Shown: positions 1 through 7,871, numbered from the stretch's first letter. The stretch: DNA of 18,847 nt from CAZEDU01 sp964511185 (GCA_964511185.1 CAZEDU010000097.1:1-18847), one strand, 5' to 3'. Made by a program: numbers and translations. Notes: a model not told the origin generated them from the letters alone.

Positions 1-498
1 CTCGAGCGCGGCCTCGATCTCATCGCCCAAGGCGTCGACGAGCTCCACAGCCGCACGAAGGGCTTTCGCGCGCGCCTGTGCTTGGAGGTGACCGCCGGAC
101 AGGGGAACTCGATTGGCTGGCGGTTCGAGCACCTGGCGGAGATCCTCTCGCGCGCCCGAGCGGGGGACCGCCTGGGCATCTGCCTGGACACCTGCCACCT
201 CTTCGCGGCCGGCTATGACGTCTCGACCCAACGCGGTTACGAGAAGGTCATGCGCGAGCTCGACACCATCGTCGGGCTCGACCGGGTCCGGTGCTTTCAC
301 CTGAACGACTGCAAGAAGCCGCTGGGCTGCCGCGTGGATCGCCACGAGGAGATCGGCAAAGGCACGCTCGGCCTGACGGTGTTTCGCTGCCTGGTCAACG
401 ATCCCCGGTTCGAGAACACCGTGGGCGTGCTCGAAACGCCCCACCCCGAGCGCTACCCAGAGGCGATCCGGCTTCTGGAATCGCTGGTGAAAGGGTAG
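1..498 (+). CDS. nfo: Endonuclease IV (apurinic/apyrimidinic endonuclease), 3' part
   Basis: Base-excision-repair enzyme that cuts the backbone 5' of abasic sites. The frame is open from base 1 with no start, so the N-terminal part (roughly the first 40% of a ~280-aa family member) lies outside the window. The family's metal-binding segments appear in order: LEVTAGQG (Glu ligand; family usually LENTAGQG), CLDTCHLFAAGYD (Asp and His ligands), FHLND (His), RVDRHEEIGKGTLG (Asp and His) and the terminal LETP (Glu). All expected trinuclear-zinc ligands of the visible half are present, so the enzyme looks functional. The stop is 11 bases before the next gene, which suggests co-transcription. Identity is near certain; only the 5' end is unknown. 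Confidence 0.96.
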   Translation, partial: LERGLDLIAQGVDELHSRTKGFRARLCLEVTAGQGNSIGWRFEHLAEILSRARAGDRLGICLDTCHLFAAGYDVSTQRGYEKVMRELDTIVGLDRVRCFHLNDCKKPLGCRVDRHEEIGKGTLGLTVFRCLVNDPRFENTVGVLETPHPERYPEAIRLLESLVKG

Positions 499-509
499 GA
501 CAGCCCCGA

Positions 510-1610
510 ATGGCCCGCCCTTCGCTCAACGGAAGAAAGCGCGCGGAGGGGGGCGCTCCAGGCGCCGGCACGATCGCGCACCTGCCGGCGAAGGCGAAGC
601 TCGAGCGGCTGCTCAAGCTCGCCAAGGGCAAGAAGCGCGGGCTGATCCTCACCCACGACAACCCCGACCCCGACTCGATCGCCTCGGCCGTGGCGCTCAC
701 GTTCCTGCTCGAGCGCAAGGCCGGGGTCGACTGCCGGGTGGGCTACGGCGGCATCATCGGCCGCGCGGAGAACATCGCGTTCGTGAAGGTGCTGCGTCTG
801 CCGGTCTCGCCCGTCTCGCAGGTCGTGTTCGACGAGTACGATCTGCTCGGCCTGGTCGACACGCAGCAGTCGGTCGGCAACCATTCGCTGCCCGAGCGCT
901 ACTCGGCAGACATCGTGATCGACCACCACCCGCTGCGCGAGGAGGGCTTGACCGCCCCCTTTGCCGACGTGGGCGGCGACTACGGGGCGACGTCGACGCT
1001 GATCTGCGAGTACCTCAAGGCGGCGCGGCTGGAGCCGTCTGTCGAGGTGGCGACCGCGCTGTACTACGGCATCAAGGCCGACACGCGGGACCTGGGGCGC
1101 GAGACCACCGACAGCGACGTCGACAACTACCTGTGGCTGTTCCCGCGCATCGACAAGCAGCTGCTCAGCCAGATCGAGCACCCCGAGCTGCCGCAGCGCT
1201 ACTTCCGGCTGTACCACACGGCGATCGAGCGGGCGAAGGTGTACTCGCACGCGGTGATCACCGACCTGGGCGAGGTCTACACGCCCGACATGGTGCCCGA
1301 GGTCGCCGAGCGGCTGAACTACATTGAAGACATGAAGTGGTCGCTCGCCTTCGGCAGCTACCGCAGCCAGCTCTACTTCTCGCTGCGGGTGCGGGATCGC
1401 CGGATGAACGCGGGGCGGCTGATCCGAGAGATCTGTCAGGACAAGGGCGGGTCCGCCGGCGGGCACGGCAGCATGGCCGGGGCGCGCATCCCGCTGTGGG
1501 GCACGCGGTCGCAGCGGACCGCGCTCAAGCGTGAGCTGGTGGCGCGCTTCCGCGAGGCGTTCGGCGTCTCGAGCGAGCGCGGCGCCTCGCTCCTGAGCGA
1601 CGACGACTGA
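510..1610 (+). CDS. DHH/DHHA1-family phosphoesterase (NrnA-like or related)
   Basis: 366-aa predicted manganese-dependent phosphoesterase of the DHH superfamily, which contains nanoRNases/pAp phosphatases and cyclic-dinucleotide phosphodiesterases. Visible motifs: THDNPDPDS (residues 48-56, motif I), VDTQ (116-119), IDHHP (137-141, the DHH signature) and a C-terminal DHHA1 glycine-rich motif GGHGSMAG near residue 317. There is no signal peptide or membrane segment, so it should be cytosolic. I chose the ATG at 510 because AGGA lies nine bases upstream, it follows the nfo stop directly, and the upstream continuation of the frame overlaps nfo. The order nfo / DHH enzyme / cysteine desulfurase is compact, probably one transcript. 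Substrate (short RNA, pAp or cyclic dinucleotide) cannot be decided from sequence alone. Confidence 0.9.
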   Translation: MARPSLNGRKRAEGGAPGAGTIAHLPAKAKLERLLKLAKGKKRGLILTHDNPDPDSIASAVALTFLLERKAGVDCRVGYGGIIGRAENIAFVKVLRLPVSPVSQVVFDEYDLLGLVDTQQSVGNHSLPERYSADIVIDHHPLREEGLTAPFADVGGDYGATSTLICEYLKAARLEPSVEVATALYYGIKADTRDLGRETTDSDVDNYLWLFPRIDKQLLSQIEHPELPQRYFRLYHTAIERAKVYSHAVITDLGEVYTPDMVPEVAERLNYIEDMKWSLAFGSYRSQLYFSLRVRDRRMNAGRLIREICQDKGGSAGGHGSMAGARIPLWGTRSQRTALKRELVARFREAFGVSSERGASLLSDDD

Positions 1611-1613
1611 GCC

Positions 1614-2744
1614 TTGATCTACTGGGACCACAACGCCACCACGCCCATGCACCCCGAGGTCCGCGAGCGCTACGCGCGCGCCTTGGCCGAAGGCCTCGGC
1701 AACCCCGCGAGCGTGCACCAGGCGGGCCGCGCGGCGCGCCAGCGGCTGATGGCCGCGCGCGAGCGCGTCGCCCGGGTCGTCGGCTGTGAGCCCAAGGAGG
1801 TCGTCTTCACCGCGTCGGGCTCCGAGGCCGACGCGCTCGCGCTCAAGGGAGCGCCGGCCGGACGGGTGGTGATCTCGCAGATCGAGCACCCCGCCCTCCT
1901 CGACGCGGCGGCGCAGCTCGAGCGGCTGGGCGCCGCGGTGGTGCGCGTCCCGCCCAACCGCGACGGGCGCATCGACGCCGCGCGGATGATCTCCGAGCTC
2001 ACGCCGGGCACCCGCCTGTGCTCGCTCCTGTGGGTGAACAACGAGACCGGCGTCGTGCAGCCCGTGCGCGAGGTCGCGCGCGCGTGCCGCGATCGCGGCG
2101 TCCTCTTTCACTCCGACGCGGTGCAGGCGGCGGGCAAGGTGCCGATGGGCCTGCGGGAAGCGGACGCCGACATGCTGTCGCTCTCCGCGCACAAGCTCGG
2201 CGGGCCCGTGGGGATCGGCGCGCTGATCGTGCGGCGCGGCGTCGCGCTCGAGCCGCTCGTCCCCGGCCACCAGGAAGACGGGCGGCGCGGCGGGACGTCG
2301 AGCGTGGCGCAGGCCGAAGCGCTGGCGTTCGCGCTGGAGCACTCGGCGGCGCACCTCGACGAGCGCGCGGCGCGGCTGGGCGCGCTGCGAGACCGCTTCG
2401 AACGGGCCGTTCGAGACGCGCTCGCCGACGTCGAAGTGAACGGCCTCGCCGCGCCCCGCTGCCCCAACACCAGCAACCTGCAGTTCACCGGGGCCGACGG
2501 AGAGGCGCTGCTCATCGCGCTCGATCTGGAGGGAATCTGCGTGTCGACCGGCGCGGCCTGCGCGTCCGGGTCGCTCAAGCCATCGCACGTGCTGCTCGCC
2601 ATGGGCCGAACCCCGGCGCAGGCCCAGGCGTCGCTCCGGTTCTCGTTGGGCCCCGAGGCGACCGCCGAGGAAGTCGACCAGGTCGTCGCCGCGCTCGTTC
2701 GCGCGGTCCCCCACGCGCGCGAGGCCGCCCAGCAGATGGCGTGA
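1614..2744 (+). CDS. Cysteine desulfurase (NifS/IscS family, PLP-dependent)
   Basis: 376-aa class V aminotransferase-fold enzyme that takes sulfur from L-cysteine as an enzyme persulfide for Fe-S clusters or tRNA thiolation. Motifs: N-terminal IYWDHNATTP, the PLP lysine in SLSAHKLGGP (Lys194), and the catalytic loop STGAACASGS with Cys316, a group I-type loop. The start is TTG at 1614, three bases after the DHH stop. The first in-frame ATG would remove the conserved WDHNATTP strand, so TTG is favoured despite no clear ribosome binding site; coupling to the upstream gene is likely. No IscU, HscA or ferredoxin genes follow, so it could be iscS, nifS or a tRNA-sulfur enzyme. It ends nine bases from the convergent kinase gene with no visible terminator. 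Confidence 0.93.
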   Translation: MIYWDHNATTPMHPEVRERYARALAEGLGNPASVHQAGRAARQRLMAARERVARVVGCEPKEVVFTASGSEADALALKGAPAGRVVISQIEHPALLDAAAQLERLGAAVVRVPPNRDGRIDAARMISELTPGTRLCSLLWVNNETGVVQPVREVARACRDRGVLFHSDAVQAAGKVPMGLREADADMLSLSAHKLGGPVGIGALIVRRGVALEPLVPGHQEDGRRGGTSSVAQAEALAFALEHSAAHLDERAARLGALRDRFERAVRDALADVEVNGLAAPRCPNTSNLQFTGADGEALLIALDLEGICVSTGAACASGSLKPSHVLLAMGRTPAQAQASLRFSLGPEATAEEVDQVVAALVRAVPHAREAAQQMA

Positions 2745-2753
2745 GGCGCACGA

Positions 2754-3692
2754 TCAGGGCCGCAGCACGTCGGTCGAGCCGAACAGCCCGCGCACGATGG
2801 CCGAGATGGCCAGCGGCGTTCCGACCCGCTCGTCGTAGTGCGGCTTGAGCGCCAACGCGAACTCCGCCGCGGTCTGAAACCGGGCCTTCGGGTCCTGCGC
2901 CATCGCCTTGTCGAGCACCGCCGCGAGCTCCGCCGGCACGTCGGGTCGCTTCGTCCGCAGCGGGGTCATGTTGCGCGCGCGAATCGCTTCGAACACGTCC
3001 TCGGGCTTCTTGCCCTTGAACGGCCGGTCGAGCGTGAGCAGCTCGTAGAGCGTCACCGCCGCCGCCCACAGGTCGGTGGCGGGGCTCGTCTCGCCTTCGA
3101 GGGCCTCGGGCGACAGGTAGTAGGGCTTGCCCATCACCTGCCCCTCGAAGCTCTGCGCCGTGCGCGCGCGCGCGACGCCGAAGTCCCCGAGCTTGATGTC
3201 GCCGGTGCGCGAGACGAACAGGTTCGACGGCGAGATGTCGCAGTGAACGATGTTCAGCGGCCTGCCGGTGGGCCCCACCGCGTTGTGCGCGTAGGAGAGC
3301 GCCTCGAGCAGCACGTGCACCAGGTACACGGCGAAGTCGATGGGCCAGGGGATGCCGCGCGCCTGACAGCGCTTGACGATCTGCCCGACGTCCCGCCCGT
3401 CGACCAGCTCCATCACCATGAAGTAGGTCTCGCCGATCACGCCCACCTCGAGCGTCTTCACGATGTTCGGGTGATCGAGGAACTTGGAGAGGTCCGCCTC
3501 GCTCGCGAAGAGATCGACGTAGTCGGGGTCCTTGGAGAACTCCGGCATCGGCCGCTTGAGCGCCACCAGCCAGCCGGCGCGCGGCCCGGAGAGCACCCGG
3601 GCCTTGAACACCTCGGCCATGCCGCCCTTGCCGAGCAGCGAGAGCAGCTCGTAGTTGCCGAACTTCGGCGCGCTCGGGCGGGCCGTGGTCAC
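2754..3692 (-). CDS. Soluble eukaryote-type Ser/Thr protein kinase (non-RD)
   Basis: 312-aa Hanks-type kinase, essentially only the catalytic domain. Landmarks: glycine loop LGKGGMAEVFKA (20-31), VALK with ATP-binding Lys46, helix-C Glu65 in SEADLSK, catalytic loop HCDISPSN (150-157; Asp152, Asn157), DFG (170-172) and SPE (194-196) in place of APE. The usual HRD arginine is cysteine, so this is a non-RD kinase. There is no transmembrane segment or sensor domain; it ends with a short tail (SAIVRGLFG) of the type seen in myxobacterial kinases. The start is GTG at 3692, whose bases overlap the TGA of the upstream TPR gene (GTGA), with a purine-rich GGGCGAGGG before it. Translational coupling suggests a shared role with that exported TPR protein, though they act on different sides of the membrane. 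The substrate is unknown. Confidence 0.93.
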   Translation of the reverse strand: MTTARPSAPKFGNYELLSLLGKGGMAEVFKARVLSGPRAGWLVALKRPMPEFSKDPDYVDLFASEADLSKFLDHPNIVKTLEVGVIGETYFMVMELVDGRDVGQIVKRCQARGIPWPIDFAVYLVHVLLEALSYAHNAVGPTGRPLNIVHCDISPSNLFVSRTGDIKLGDFGVARARTAQSFEGQVMGKPYYLSPEALEGETSPATDLWAAAVTLYELLTLDRPFKGKKPEDVFEAIRARNMTPLRTKRPDVPAELAAVLDKAMAQDPKARFQTAAEFALALKPHYDERVGTPLAISAIVRGLFGSTDVLRP

Positions 3693-4558
3693 AACTTGCC
3701 CTCGCCCTTCTTTCCTTTCGACACGGCCGACGCTTGCTGGACCAGGCGGCGAAACTCGGGGTCGTCCTTGAAGAGCGCGTTCAAGTCCTCGTCGCTGTTC
3801 ATCAGCTCGGCGGACCCGAAGCCGTTTTTGATCGCCTGCTTGAGGTTGTTGATCGCCGCCTGCCGGTCGCCGAGCCGCGAGTAGGCGCACGCGAGGTTGT
3901 AATAGATGTCGGGCTCGTTCAGCCCGGCGTCCCGCGCCAGCTCACGCGCGCGCTCGTAAGCGCCGATGGCCTTGATCACGTTGCCGCGCTTGAACTCGGC
4001 GATGCCCAGCACCAGGTACGCCGCCCAGTTCTCTTCGTTGAAGGTGATGCCGATCTCGAACTGCTGCGCCGCGCCGGCGTAGTCGCCCGCCTCGAAGAGC
4101 CGCTTGCCCTCGAGCAGCGCCCTCTTGTGCAGGTCCATCACGCGCTTGGTGTTCGGCTTCTTGCGCGCGGTGCGGTCGTCGGGCGACGCCGTCAGCTGCA
4201 GCCGGCCATCCCGCAGCGCCGGCGAGCTGCAGCCCGCGTCCAGCTTCACGTCGGCCCACAGCTTCCCATCGCTGTAGAACGCCAACACCGGGTACACCTT
4301 CTGCCCGCACGCGGCGCCCTGCTGGCACACCAGCAGCGAGCCCACCAGGACGTTGCCCTCGAGCTGACCGGAGAGCACCTGCTGGTCGACCTCGAATGGA
4401 CACGCGCCGCCGCCCTTGTACTTGCCCGAGACCCGCGCGCCTTCGGTGCGGAGCTCGATGGCCCCGAGCTCGGCGCCTCGATACGAACCCGTCCAGTGGT
4501 TGGGGGCGGCCCACGCCGTGCTGCCGAGCAGCACAATCAGGCCAGCGAGTTTGGGCAT
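3689..4558 (-). CDS. Exported TPR-repeat protein of unknown function
   Basis: 289 aa from the ATG at 4558. The N-terminus MPKLAGLIVLLGSTAWA is a typical signal peptide with cleavage near AWA-AP (17/18), so the product is periplasmic or secreted. An ATG 12 codons upstream (4594) is possible but would put extra residues before the signal peptide; neither start has a clear ribosome binding site. Residues 20-125 form a beta-rich domain with five cysteines (52, 78, 84, 110 and a GYR-like WTGSYRG opening), probably disulfide-bonded. Residues 147-247 hold about three TPR units (GDYAGAAQQFEIGI, AYLVLGIAEFKRGN, IYYNLACAYSRLGD). A short helical C-terminus follows (DLNALFKDDPEFRRLV). I do not recognise a named family. 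It overlaps the kinase gene by GTGA and is divergent from the 6S RNA. Confidence 0.8.
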   Translation of the reverse strand: MPKLAGLIVLLGSTAWAAPNHWTGSYRGAELGAIELRTEGARVSGKYKGGGACPFEVDQQVLSGQLEGNVLVGSLLVCQQGAACGQKVYPVLAFYSDGKLWADVKLDAGCSSPALRDGRLQLTASPDDRTARKKPNTKRVMDLHKRALLEGKRLFEAGDYAGAAQQFEIGITFNEENWAAYLVLGIAEFKRGNVIKAIGAYERARELARDAGLNEPDIYYNLACAYSRLGDRQAAINNLKQAIKNGFGSAELMNSDEDLNALFKDDPEFRRLVQQASAVSKGKKGEGKL

Positions 4559-4655
4559 GGCGCGACCGGTGAACGGCGGCAACCCGAGAATCATCGGACA
4601 AGAATCAGGGGTTGTAAACGTGAAGACGCGAACGAATTGCGGGGGCCCAGACGCC

Positions 4656-4684
4656 TTGACCCTTGTGGATCGCGTCCCTATCAT
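4656..4684 (+). promoter_or_regulatory. Sigma70-type promoter of the 6S RNA
   Basis: A -35 element TTGACC (4656-4661) and a -10 element TATCAT (4679-4684) are separated by exactly 17 bases, close to consensus and unusual in such GC-rich DNA. Start of transcription is expected at about 4691, which coincides with the 5' end predicted from RNA structure. Confidence 0.85.
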
Positions 4685-4689
4685 TTTTG

Positions 4690-4900
4690 AAAATTTCTGA
4701 CGGGCTGTCCCCTGCAGGGCCCGTGATGGGCAGCAGAAATTCGAACCGATACGTTCATATCGGGGGCTGCTTTGGGGGCCATGTGCAAGCCCTCCTCGCA
4801 AGAGAGAGGGAAGCCTACGGCGCTCCAACTTTGGTCCCCACCTGAATCCAATAGGGTTCAATGGACGTTGCCCACACGACCTTGGCGGGGGACGTTTTTT
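4690..4900 (+). ncRNA. ssrS: 6S RNA, regulator of sigma70-RNA polymerase
   Basis: Non-coding RNA of about 205-210 nt that folds like an open promoter and sequesters housekeeping RNA polymerase. Hand folding gives a 6S-like architecture. The terminal irregular helix pairs GTCCCC (4707-4712) with GGGGAC (4888-4893), CGTG (4722-4725) with CACG (4875-4878), and TGGGCA (4727-4732) with TGCCCA (4869-4874). A large central bubble follows, and its 3' strand carries the 7-bp hairpin TGAATCC/GGGTTCA with loop AATA (4843-4860). The apical stem pairs 4773-4780 with 4833-4840, and an inner hairpin at 4790-4810 ends in a GCAA tetraloop. GGGAAGCCTACGG and CCACCTGAATCC resemble the conserved 3' part of enterobacterial 6S. 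It lies directly upstream of fau, the classic ssrS position. Exact ends and any processing are inferred. Confidence 0.92.
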
Positions 4901-4901
4901 T
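4881..4901 (+). terminator. 3' end / intrinsic terminator of the 6S RNA
   Basis: The GGGGGAC arm of the 6S terminal helix is followed directly by seven T (4895-4901). Read-through would enter fau, whose start is 15 bases further on. Confidence 0.6.
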
Positions 4902-4916
4902 CAGGGGGGCGGCGCG

Positions 4917-5540
4917 GTGAATGGGATGACGGTGGACGATGAGGCGAGCCGCAAGCAGTCGCTGAGAGAAGAGCTGGCGCAGCGCCGCAAGGCCATGTCG
5001 CCGGATTTCATCGACACCCGCGGTCTGAAGGTGCAGGCGCGTTTCCTGGCGACGCCGTACTACGCCAACGCGCGCACGGTGGCGCTCTACGCGCCGATCC
5101 GCGGCGAGGTCCCGACGCGCGACATCCTGACCGCGGCGATCGCGGACGGAAAGGTCGTCTGCTACCCGCTGTCGCACGTGCACGGGCGCATTTTGTCGTT
5201 CCGGGCGATCACCAGCGAGCTGCAGCTCGAGCCCGGCCGCCTGGGGGTTCGGGAGCCGAGCAACGCGTCGGAGCTGATCCCGGTGGACCAGATCGACCTG
5301 TTCGTGGTGCCTGGCCTGGGCTTCAGCCGCGAGGGCAAGCGGCTGGGGCGCGGCGGCGGCTACTACGACGCGACGCTCAAGGCGGCCTCTCCCCGTTCGC
5401 GGCGCGTGGGCCTGGCGTTCTCGGAGCAGCTCGTCGAGGCCCTGCCGGCGACCGAAGAGGACGTGGAGATGGACCTGGTGGTGACCGAGGCCGAGTCTTT
5501 CCGCGGCCTGGCGCGGAGCTGGGACTTCACCGACAGCTGA
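4917..5540 (+). CDS. fau: 5-formyltetrahydrofolate cyclo-ligase
   Basis: 207-aa enzyme (EC 6.3.3.2) that converts 5-formyl-THF to 5,10-methenyl-THF with ATP, recycling a folate by-product in the cytosol. The signature PGLGFSREGKRLGRGGGYYD (132-151) is intact, as are LYAPIRGEVPTR (58-68) and a basic N-terminal helix (RKQSLREELAQRRKAM). Length matches the family. I chose GTG at 4917 because AGGGGGG (4903-4909) sits seven bases upstream; an in-frame ATG at 4926 is an alternative. It follows the 6S RNA by about 16 bases and may be partly expressed by read-through from the ssrS promoter. Also called ygfA. Confidence 0.95.
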   Translation: MNGMTVDDEASRKQSLREELAQRRKAMSPDFIDTRGLKVQARFLATPYYANARTVALYAPIRGEVPTRDILTAAIADGKVVCYPLSHVHGRILSFRAITSELQLEPGRLGVREPSNASELIPVDQIDLFVVPGLGFSREGKRLGRGGGYYDATLKAASPRSRRVGLAFSEQLVEALPATEEDVEMDLVVTEAESFRGLARSWDFTDS

Positions 5541-5589
5541 GTCCTTATTTTTCCGCAACATCTGGCGCGCTCGGCCCGACACCTGGGCC

Positions 5590-7023
5590 ATGAGCCCCCT
5601 GAAAACCAAGGCCCTCTTCTCGATCGTCGACCGGGCGCGCAAGACGCTGGAGGCCCACTCCGGCACCGATGGCCGCGTGGCGTCGACCGAGGCGAAGCGG
5701 GCGGCGAAGACCTGGGGCGATGACTTCGAAGTCGTGGACCTGCTGTTCGAGGCCGCGCGCTCTCACGCCGGCGCGAAGACCGCGCCGCTGTCGGCGCTGA
5801 CGAAGGTGGCGCGCGAGAAGAAGGACTTCATCGCGCACGTCGCGAAGAACGAGACGCTCTCGCTGGCCGAAGAGCGAAAGCTCGACGCCTTCGGCAAGGC
5901 GGTGGCGGAGGCCGCGCGCGCGCCTGACCCGACCCAGGCGCTCGCGGCGAAGGCGAAGAAGTGGGCGGAGGGCCGGAGCTTCTCCAGCGCCGCGACGAAG
6001 AAGCTGCGTGTGCCGCGCGGCGAGGTCACCGTGGCGGCGGGCGTTCCGTCCGCGGTGGTGAAGGCGCACCAGCTCTACCTCTCCAAGTGGGAGGAGCGGG
6101 ACCTCGGCTCGGCGGCGGTCTACCGCACGAAGGACTTCTACGCGGTCCACACCACGACCGACGGCGACGACGGCTTCCTCGAGCTGTACGACTTGGCCGG
6201 CAAACCGCTCGCCTCGGGCAAGACCGACGTGCGCACGGGCGCGAGCGGAAAGCTCGAGCGCTTCGTCGCGTGGGACGCGAAGTTCGCCGACGTGCGGAAG
6301 GCGCTGACGCCGCCGGGCGCGAACATCAGCGCGGCGGTGAAGGCGCGCTTCGAGAAGGCCTTCAAACGTGAGACCGGCGCGGAGATCATCCCGGCGCTCA
6401 CGTCGGCGCGGAAGAGCGGCTCGAAGTACGAGGTCGAGATGAACCTGGGCGGCACGACCGCGAAGGCGTCGCTGCTCGCCGACGACACGCTGAGCGACGT
6501 GCGCATTCTGAAGCTGCAGCCGCCGCTTGCTCCCGACGTGACCGCGCGGCTCGAACAGGCGCTGCGCACGCGCGCCGGCTGGAGCCAGGCCAAGGTCGTC
6601 GCGGCCGAGCAGCGCGGCAACAACCTCACCACCGACTGGCACTGGTACGTGGCGTTCGAGAACCAGGGCAAGCGGCTCACGGCCAAGGTGACCTACGAGA
6701 AGGAGCAGCTGGTGAAGGTCGAGCCCACCCGCATGACCGACCCGGTGGCGGTCTACGGCGTGGCGGCGCAGCTGGTGCAGCTGCACGGGCTGAAGATGGC
6801 CTCCGAGGCCAGCGACCTCGCCCAGCTCGAGGTCCTCGCCCGCACGTTCAACCTCGGCTGGCGGCCGGATCGGTTCGAGCTGGGCAACGCCGAGGAGTCG
6901 CCGGTGGGGTTCGACCCGTCGAAGGACGACGCGCAGCCGTTCGTGTACAGCGTGTGGGGCGACAACGCCGTGTTCGTCACGTTCTCGAAGGACGGCACCT
7001 ACCGGGTCGACGACTTCAACTGA
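5590..7023 (+). CDS. Unrecognised 477-aa cytosolic protein with two PepSY-like modules
   Basis: I do not recognise this family. It has no signal peptide, no membrane segment and no cysteine. The N-terminal ~150 residues are Ala/Lys/Glu-rich and helical, with segments such as SGTDGRVASTEAKRAAKTWG. The rest alternates short helices and beta strands. Two stretches look like an internal duplication: residues ~250-308 (VKARFEKAFKRETG... to LLADDTLSDV) and ~317-376 (VTARLEQALRTRAG... to VTYEKEQLVKV). Each has a helix of the form V-x-A-R-x-E-x-A followed by a beta hairpin, similar in outline to PepSY/cystatin-like folds. The ATG at 5590 lacks an evident ribosome binding site but is the first in-frame start after fau. 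It is probably co-oriented with fau and the downstream phosphoesterase rather than functionally linked. Confidence 0.8.
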   Translation: MSPLKTKALFSIVDRARKTLEAHSGTDGRVASTEAKRAAKTWGDDFEVVDLLFEAARSHAGAKTAPLSALTKVAREKKDFIAHVAKNETLSLAEERKLDAFGKAVAEAARAPDPTQALAAKAKKWAEGRSFSSAATKKLRVPRGEVTVAAGVPSAVVKAHQLYLSKWEERDLGSAAVYRTKDFYAVHTTTDGDDGFLELYDLAGKPLASGKTDVRTGASGKLERFVAWDAKFADVRKALTPPGANISAAVKARFEKAFKRETGAEIIPALTSARKSGSKYEVEMNLGGTTAKASLLADDTLSDVRILKLQPPLAPDVTARLEQALRTRAGWSQAKVVAAEQRGNNLTTDWHWYVAFENQGKRLTAKVTYEKEQLVKVEPTRMTDPVAVYGVAAQLVQLHGLKMASEASDLAQLEVLARTFNLGWRPDRFELGNAEESPVGFDPSKDDAQPFVYSVWGDNAVFVTFSKDGTYRVDDFN

Positions 7024-7065
7024 CGAAGGTCGGAGCGGCGGCGGCCCGCGTGTTATGTGAGTCCC

Positions 7066-7857
7066 GTGAAAATCCTCTTCATGGGCGACGTCGTCGGCAA
7101 GCCGGGGATCCAAGCGGTCCGCACCCTGCTGCCCAAGCTGATCGGCCGCCACAGCATCGACCTGGTCATCGCCAACGCGGAGAACTCGGAGGGCGGCGCG
7201 GGGCTGTCCGGCGAGAGCTGTGAGGCGCTCCTGTCGGCCGAGGTGAACCTGCTCACCTCCGGCAATCACATCTGGACCAAGAAGCAGATCGTCCCGTGGC
7301 TGGAGCGAAACCCGGACCTGCTGCTGCGGCCGGCGAACTACCCGAAGGGCGCGCCCGGCAAGGGCCACGCGATCATTCGAACGCCCGACGGGCGAAAGCT
7401 CGGCGTCATCAACCTGGAGGGCCGCGTGTTCATGCGGAACCTCGACGACCCGTTCCGCATCGGGCTCGAGCTGGTGAACGAGCTGAAGAAAGAGACGCCG
7501 TGCATCTTCGTCGACATGCACTGCGAGGCGACCAGCGAGAAGAACGCGATGGGCGCCTGGCTGGACGGGAAGGTCTCGGCGGTCATCGGCTCCCACACGC
7601 ACGTGCAGACCGCCGACGAGCGGATTCTCCCGGGCGGCACGGCGTTCTTGACCGACGCGGGTATGTGCGGGCCGCTCGATTCGGTGATCGGGATTCGCAA
7701 GGAGCTCTCGATCGAGCGCTTCGTCAGCCAGCGGCCGACAGGCTTCGAGGTGGCGAAGGGGCTCGTCTATCTGCAGGGCGCGATCGTCGACATCGACGAG
7801 GCGACGGGCAAGGCGAAGGGGATTGAGCGGGTCCGGGAGCATTTGCCGGGGACGTAG
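7066..7857 (+). CDS. YmdB-type metallophosphoesterase (2',3'-cNMP phosphodiesterase family)
   Basis: 263-aa member of the TIGR00282/YmdB group, dimetal phosphodiesterases that act on 2',3'-cyclic nucleotides and influence RNA turnover and multicellular behaviour in Bacillus. With GTG 7066 as residue 1 the ligands fall at Asp8 (FMGDVVG), Glu39 and Asn40 (NAENSEGG), Asn67-His68 (SGNHIW), His152 (VDMHCEATSEK), and His177/His179 (GSHTHVQTADE). This matches the spacing I recall for YmdB. The family starts MKILF(I/M)GD, so GTG 7066 is preferred over GTG 7057, which adds three residues. There is no ribosome binding site in front of either. Cytosolic, intact, high confidence in family; the physiological substrate in this lineage is not known. 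Confidence 0.93.
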   Translation: MKILFMGDVVGKPGIQAVRTLLPKLIGRHSIDLVIANAENSEGGAGLSGESCEALLSAEVNLLTSGNHIWTKKQIVPWLERNPDLLLRPANYPKGAPGKGHAIIRTPDGRKLGVINLEGRVFMRNLDDPFRIGLELVNELKKETPCIFVDMHCEATSEKNAMGAWLDGKVSAVIGSHTHVQTADERILPGGTAFLTDAGMCGPLDSVIGIRKELSIERFVSQRPTGFEVAKGLVYLQGAIVDIDEATGKAKGIERVREHLPGT

Positions 7858-7871
7858 CCCTCGCGACGGCC

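Noticed and set aside
453..2714. Long minus-strand open frame (753 codons) across DHH and desulfurase genes
   Set aside because: Arg/Ala/Gly/His-rich low-complexity translation antisense to two well-conserved genes; an artefact of GC-rich third positions.
4706..4893. CTGTCCCC and GGGGGAC in the 6S region resemble the palindromes at 7872-7900
   Set aside because: They are the two arms of the 6S terminal helix and lie far apart; the likeness is probably chance.
4815..5666. Minus-strand open frame over the 6S 3' half and fau
   Set aside because: Antisense to fau and the structured RNA, with no homology features.
5545..7842. Minus-strand open frame of 765 codons
   Set aside because: Antisense to the 477-aa gene and the YmdB-type gene, with no domain or start signal.
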